From the NCBI GenBank assembly GCA_028823415.1, contig JAPKBL010000024.1, positions 1 through 57,338 of the forward strand: a stretch of 57,338 nucleotides of DNA, in the 5' to 3' direction. Numbering within the stretch: the stretch's first letter is position 1; the number at the start of each line of letters is the position of its first letter. The DNA comes from Mariniblastus sp. Lineage in GTDB: Bacteria; Planctomycetota; Planctomycetia; Pirellulales; Pirellulaceae. A program made the translations under genes and the position numbers. Positions 54,211-57,338 of this stretch are shown in pieces. The notes below the pieces were generated by a model, which saw nothing but the letters and a program-made list of their open reading frames with translations, did not search any database and was not told the DNA's origin.

Positions 54211-54574
54211 CTAAAAATCAGTAGGCGCCTTTGACCCGATTGGTGTTTATTGATTGCATTTCTTCTTAGGCGACATCATCGTCACCATGTTTCAAGCTGT
54301 ATGTGAGTTTTCCGATTGTAAGGGGCCGATAATTCGACTCCGAATGATCTTACCGAAATTAACTTATAGTTTGATCAGTCATGGCCGATGTCGTAACGGG
54401 TGGGTAAGTACGGACACGAACTCACCCCAAAAAAGCGATTACTTGTTTATCCCGACCCAGTTGGACGCACCGAGCGGACAAAAGGGATAGACAGTTACAT
54501 TGTGAGAGTCAGGGACTTTCCTTGACTAGCCTGTGTAGCGAAAGACGATTCAAAGTGTTTATGGAGAGCCTGCG

Positions 54575-55147
54575 ATGAAGGTGTTCACAACTGGACAGGT
54601 CGCCAAGATCTGCAAAGTGGCCCCGCGCACGGTCAGCAAATGGTTCGATTCGGGACGCCTTAAAGGCTACCGAATCCCCGGTTCGCAAGACCGTCGTATC
54701 CCACGCGAATACCTGATCAAATTCCTCAAAGAGCATGGTATGCCTTTGGGTGATCTCGAAGATGAAGCGATGGCAAAAATTTTGATTGTCGCTCAAGATC
54801 AGGTATTAATCGAGAACTTAAAACGGGAGTTACCTCCCGAGAGATCTTTCAAAGTAGCTGTGGCTGCCAGCGGCTTCGAAGCCGGCATTCAAGCTGAAAG
54901 TTTTCACCCCGACTGCATCATCACCGATTTCTCGATCGGAAAAGTAGAGGCGATGCAAATCTGTCAAAACCTGCGTAAGAATCCCGATTTTTCGGAAACG
55001 ATTCTAATCGCATTATTGCCAGACGACGGACAACCAATTTCGTTCGATCGTTCAGCAATTAACGAAACGTTTAAGAAGCCGTTTGACGCGAGCTTGCTCG
55101 CTGAACGACTTCGCACACTAATCGGTTCACTAAAAGAACTTGTTTAA
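54575..55147 (+). CDS. Regulator with excisionase-type HTH and receiver domain
   Basis: 190 residues; GGAG lies nine bases before the ATG. Residues 1-55 are a MerR/excisionase-like helix-turn-helix: FTTGQVAKICKVAPRTVSKWFDSGRLKGYRIPGSQDRRIPREYLIKFL. Residues 67-185 are a receiver domain: ILIVAQDQ with one acidic pocket residue (Asp75) instead of two, the phosphoacceptor Asp118 in CIITDFS, and the conserved lysine near 168 in FKKPFD. The beta-4 Ser/Thr is Ala146. No histidine kinase is adjacent. The order, DNA-binding first and receiver second, is the reverse of normal response regulators. Its own terminator follows. Confidence 0.82.
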   Translation: MKVFTTGQVAKICKVAPRTVSKWFDSGRLKGYRIPGSQDRRIPREYLIKFLKEHGMPLGDLEDEAMAKILIVAQDQVLIENLKRELPPERSFKVAVAASGFEAGIQAESFHPDCIITDFSIGKVEAMQICQNLRKNPDFSETILIALLPDDGQPISFDRSAINETFKKPFDASLLAERLRTLIGSLKELV

Positions 55148-55525
55148 ACCTTACCCAAGGTTTGTCGCCGCAGGTTCAATTTGACCAAGTGTGCTCGCCG
55201 TCTTTCGCATAAACCGTTGCCTGTTGTCCCACAGGCAACGGTTTTTTTATTGCCAGGACGCTCGGAGACGGCTCAGTCCTTTTCCGAAATTTGTGGGCCG
55301 CGTTCATTAGGAATGCGGTAATTGAGTAACAGCCCGCCTAGAAAATGTCGTCATTCCTGCGTCGCCACTTCGGTTCGCCAGTTTTGAGACTTGTTTTGAC
55401 CGAATTGCGGCTGTCAAAATCCCCATTATTCCGTTATTCTTGACGGTTTGGCTCGGTACTTATTGTAGTAAACGAGTTTTGGCGTTGAACAACTGAACCG
55501 ATTTCCAGACCCCCTAGATGACACC
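55148..55525. other. Spacer with terminator upstream of moaC
   Basis: Apart from the terminator at 55211-55248 no feature is supported. No molybdenum-cofactor riboswitch-like structure was recognised ahead of moaC. Confidence 0.4.
55211..55248 (+). terminator. Rho-independent terminator of the HTH-receiver gene
   Basis: AAACCGTTGCCTGT pairs perfectly with ACAGGCAACGGTTT over 14 positions around TGTCCC or so, followed by a T tract. It is 63 bases after the stop. Confidence 0.95.
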
Positions 55526-56017
55526 TTGAACTCACTCTCCCATTTCGACGCTGATGGCCATCCTCGGATGGTCGATACCAGTGAGAAAACTGCGACCCGT
55601 CGCGTGGCCGTCGCGAGCTGTTTGATGGAAATGGCCGCTGAGACCCTTGAACTGATCAAAAACGATCAGATTCAGAAGGGCAATGTGTTGGAAGTCGCAA
55701 GAATTGCCGCGATTATGGCTTCAAAGCGAACTCCAGATTTGATTCCCCTGTGCCATCCGATCAGGATCGATTCAGTGGATGTTCGTTTTTGTTACGTTTC
55801 TGATACTCGAATAAAAATCACAGGTACGGTTCGCGCTGTCGAAACAACGGGAACCGAAATGGAAGCGATTACCGCGGTGGGCGTCGGGGCGATGGTGGTC
55901 TACGACATGTGTAAAAGCGTGGATCGTGGGATGAGAATTCTCGAAATACAGCTCGAGGAAAAATCCGGTGGAAAAAGCGGGCATTTTCAACGTCAATTGG
56001 AACCCGATCAACGCTAG
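55526..56017 (+). CDS. moaC: Cyclic pyranopterin monophosphate synthase
   Basis: 163 residues from a TTG at 55526; the start LNSLSHFDADGHPRMVDTSEK matches the family N-terminus, so a downstream ATG would truncate a conserved region. It converts 3',8-cyclo-dihydro-GTP to cyclic pyranopterin monophosphate in molybdenum cofactor synthesis. Key motifs: VARIAAIMASKRTPDLIPLCHPI, the ETTGTEMEAITAVGVGAMVVYDMCKSVDRGM block with catalytic Lys and Asp. moaA is not in view. It is followed by the prenyl synthase 38 bases later; the gap has no terminator, so readthrough is likely. Confidence 0.95.
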   Translation: MNSLSHFDADGHPRMVDTSEKTATRRVAVASCLMEMAAETLELIKNDQIQKGNVLEVARIAAIMASKRTPDLIPLCHPIRIDSVDVRFCYVSDTRIKITGTVRAVETTGTEMEAITAVGVGAMVVYDMCKSVDRGMRILEIQLEEKSGGKSGHFQRQLEPDQR

Positions 56018-56055
56018 ATACAGTCTTGTCTAGATGATGTTCAGCTAACTAGGTA

Positions 56056-57108
56056 ATGGATAAGGAAACATTCGTGAGCCAAACAGCCAGCCCAACGGAT
56101 GACAACATGAAAACGGCAGTTCCAGAGTTGTCTTCTGCGCAAAACGGTCTTGAATCGATTTACGAACCCATTCGTAAGGACTTGAACTCGGTTGAATCAA
56201 TCCTACGCAAAGAACTCAGTAATGAGGTACCGTTTGTCGACGAGCTCCTGAAACATAGCTGGCTTCTCGGTGGGAAACGGATTCGGCCCGCCTTTTTGTT
56301 ATTGTGCGGAGCGAGTTGCGGAACCATCGGCCAATCACATCTGCAAATTGCTGCAGCATTGGAAATGATTCATACCGCGACGCTGATTCACGATGATATC
56401 CTCGATGAGGCGCTAACCCGGCGTCATCGCGCGACAGCGAATTCGACCTGGGGCAACAAAGTCAGCGTTTTGCTCGGCGACTATCTCTTTACACACTCAT
56501 TTCACATTGCAAGCCTCTCAGAATCCTGCGAATCGCTTCGCATGTTGGCAGTCGCAAGCAATCGCGTTTGCGAAGGCGAAATGAGACAGAACGCATGGCA
56601 AGGAAAATTTGACCTTACTGAAACCGAATACCTCCAGATGATTACAGAGAAAACTGCCGAACTTTGCGGAGTTGGATGCCGGCTAGGAGCACATCTCTCT
56701 AACGCCTCGGTGGAAAAAGCAGAGAAGTACGAATCATATGGCAGAAGCCTTGGCGTTGCTTTTCAAGTGATCGACGATGTGTTGGATTTGGTTGGTAAAC
56801 CAATGCAGGTCGGAAAAACTTTAGGAACAGACCTAATCAATCAAAAACCAACACTGCCGGTCATCCATTGCCTCCAGCAAATGAATCCCTCCTCGCACGA
56901 AGAGTTCAAGCTTATTCTTGCGGACCCAAATTCGAGTTGTGAAAACTTGATGCCCTACTTAGATAGCACTAATTCCATCGCCTACGCTCAGTCAGTTGCC
57001 GAGAAACACGCCTCAAAGGCAATTTCATTTGCCGAATCGCTGCCTTCGAGTCCGTACGCCTCGAGTCTTCGCGAATTGGCGGAATTCGTACTACATCGCT
57101 CCCACTAG
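56056..57108 (+). CDS. ispB: Trans-polyprenyl diphosphate synthase
   Basis: 350 residues from ATG 56056; an in-frame GTG at 56074 has a better ribosome site (AGGA at about eight bases) and may be the true start. It elongates isoprenyl chains with isopentenyl diphosphate, probably for the side chain of the respiratory quinone. GGKRIRPAFLLLCG is the first substrate motif, LIHDDILDEALTRR (Asp113-Asp117) the first aspartate-rich motif, CEGEMRQ and KTAELCGVGCRLGA follow, and FQVIDDVLDLVG plus GKTLGTDLINQKPTLPVI form the second. Chain length cannot be decided, so the symbol follows the general family. Confidence 0.9.
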   Translation: MDKETFVSQTASPTDDNMKTAVPELSSAQNGLESIYEPIRKDLNSVESILRKELSNEVPFVDELLKHSWLLGGKRIRPAFLLLCGASCGTIGQSHLQIAAALEMIHTATLIHDDILDEALTRRHRATANSTWGNKVSVLLGDYLFTHSFHIASLSESCESLRMLAVASNRVCEGEMRQNAWQGKFDLTETEYLQMITEKTAELCGVGCRLGAHLSNASVEKAEKYESYGRSLGVAFQVIDDVLDLVGKPMQVGKTLGTDLINQKPTLPVIHCLQQMNPSSHEEFKLILADPNSSCENLMPYLDSTNSIAYAQSVAEKHASKAISFAESLPSSPYASSLRELAEFVLHRSH

Positions 57109-57286
57109 CTTCCACGGGTACGGAGCGTCGTGATTGCTAAGCGGTATCCCTCGAGGATCGCTGAGATTGCGTTTGAACCCCAAGATATCTCCAAGTGTCG
57201 GATTGCGCAGCCACGTTTGAACTGAGCCTCACGAAGACTGTTCTCGATCCCTAAGACTTAATGAAGGACTTGGGGCCGGATTTTAA

Positions 57287-57338
57287 GCTCTCAACGTTAA
57301 TTGAACCTCTCAACGTTAATTGAACCTCTCAACGTTAA
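57287..57338. repeat. 19-base tandem repeat at the right edge
   Basis: Two full copies of ttgaacctctcaacgttaa (57301-57319 and 57320-57338) follow a partial copy ending at 57300. The array runs into the window edge, so its true length is unknown. The unit holds CAACGTTAA and TTGAAC stretches of partial symmetry. Confidence 0.9.

Larger units (their letters stand above)
53894..54574. other. Hairpin-rich spacer before the HTH-receiver gene
   Basis: Some 680 bases with no supported gene. Three hairpins cluster at 54085-54210 and are listed separately. It may hold a small RNA or a long leader of the downstream regulator. No ORF here has coding character or a start with a ribosome binding site. 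Confidence 0.5.

Noticed and set aside
57109..57262. Open minus-strand frame of about 48 codons at the right edge
   Set aside because: Without a start codon or motif, and short enough to occur by chance.

Overview
The window looks like a piece of a planctomycete chromosome, most likely of the Pirellulales type. Base composition is moderate. Many genes belong to families typical of that phylum: three exported formylglycine sulfatases, a DUF1549/DUF1553 cytochrome paired with a DUF1501 Tat-exported protein, a very large PVC-type dehydrogenase with HEAT repeats and a C-terminal haem domain, prepilin-like secretion genes, and many solo genes with short or absent Shine-Dalgarno sequences. No rRNA, tRNA, CRISPR array, transposase or phage gene was recognised. 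Both ends of the window lie in short tandem repeats, as if it were a whole contig broken at repeats.

Layout. Positions 1-8786 (minus strand) hold a type II secretion operon in the order gspE-F-G-H-I-J-K-L, with gspL cut by the left edge. Positions 9262-13817 hold a secreted LTxxQ-like protein with a Gly-Asp-Arg tail, an exported thioredoxin/trypsin fusion, and a divergently transcribed NfeD/ClpP-class membrane protease. Next come the large PVC cytochrome/dehydrogenase (minus), a 1-kb spacer rich in inverted repeats, an EF-G of mitochondrial-like type, an exported archaemetzincin, and a two-domain hydrolase (alpha/beta plus SGNH). Positions 23855-36810 hold two sulfatases, a lipoprotein and TolC-like outer-membrane pair, rpmF, and the DUF1553-DUF1501 pair.

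Positions 37179-47866 hold a DUF3754 membrane protein, hemL, a TerC-family protein, a two-gene sugar-activation cassette, a small membrane protein with no usual start codon, and the rsmA-ribE pair. Positions 48091-57108 hold a third sulfatase, enolase, a small NTF2-like membrane protein, a eukaryotic-type hisA, an SGNH-Dabb fusion, a HTH-receiver regulator, moaC and a polyprenyl diphosphate synthase.

How they fit together. The secretion operon, sulfatases, SGNH hydrolases, outer-membrane protein and haem proteins suit a heterotroph that degrades sulfated polysaccharides and organises much of its metabolism in the periplasm. The most novel item is the pair at 41188-45458. A GalU-like protein lacking the usual GxGTR loop lies 5 bases upstream of a 1129-residue protein. 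That protein joins a fucokinase-type GHMP sugar kinase to a C-terminal eukaryote-like UDP-sugar pyrophosphorylase, the reverse of the domain order in known FKP enzymes. This suggests a route from free sugar to nucleotide sugar. All family assignments are from reading the sequence; no searches were run.
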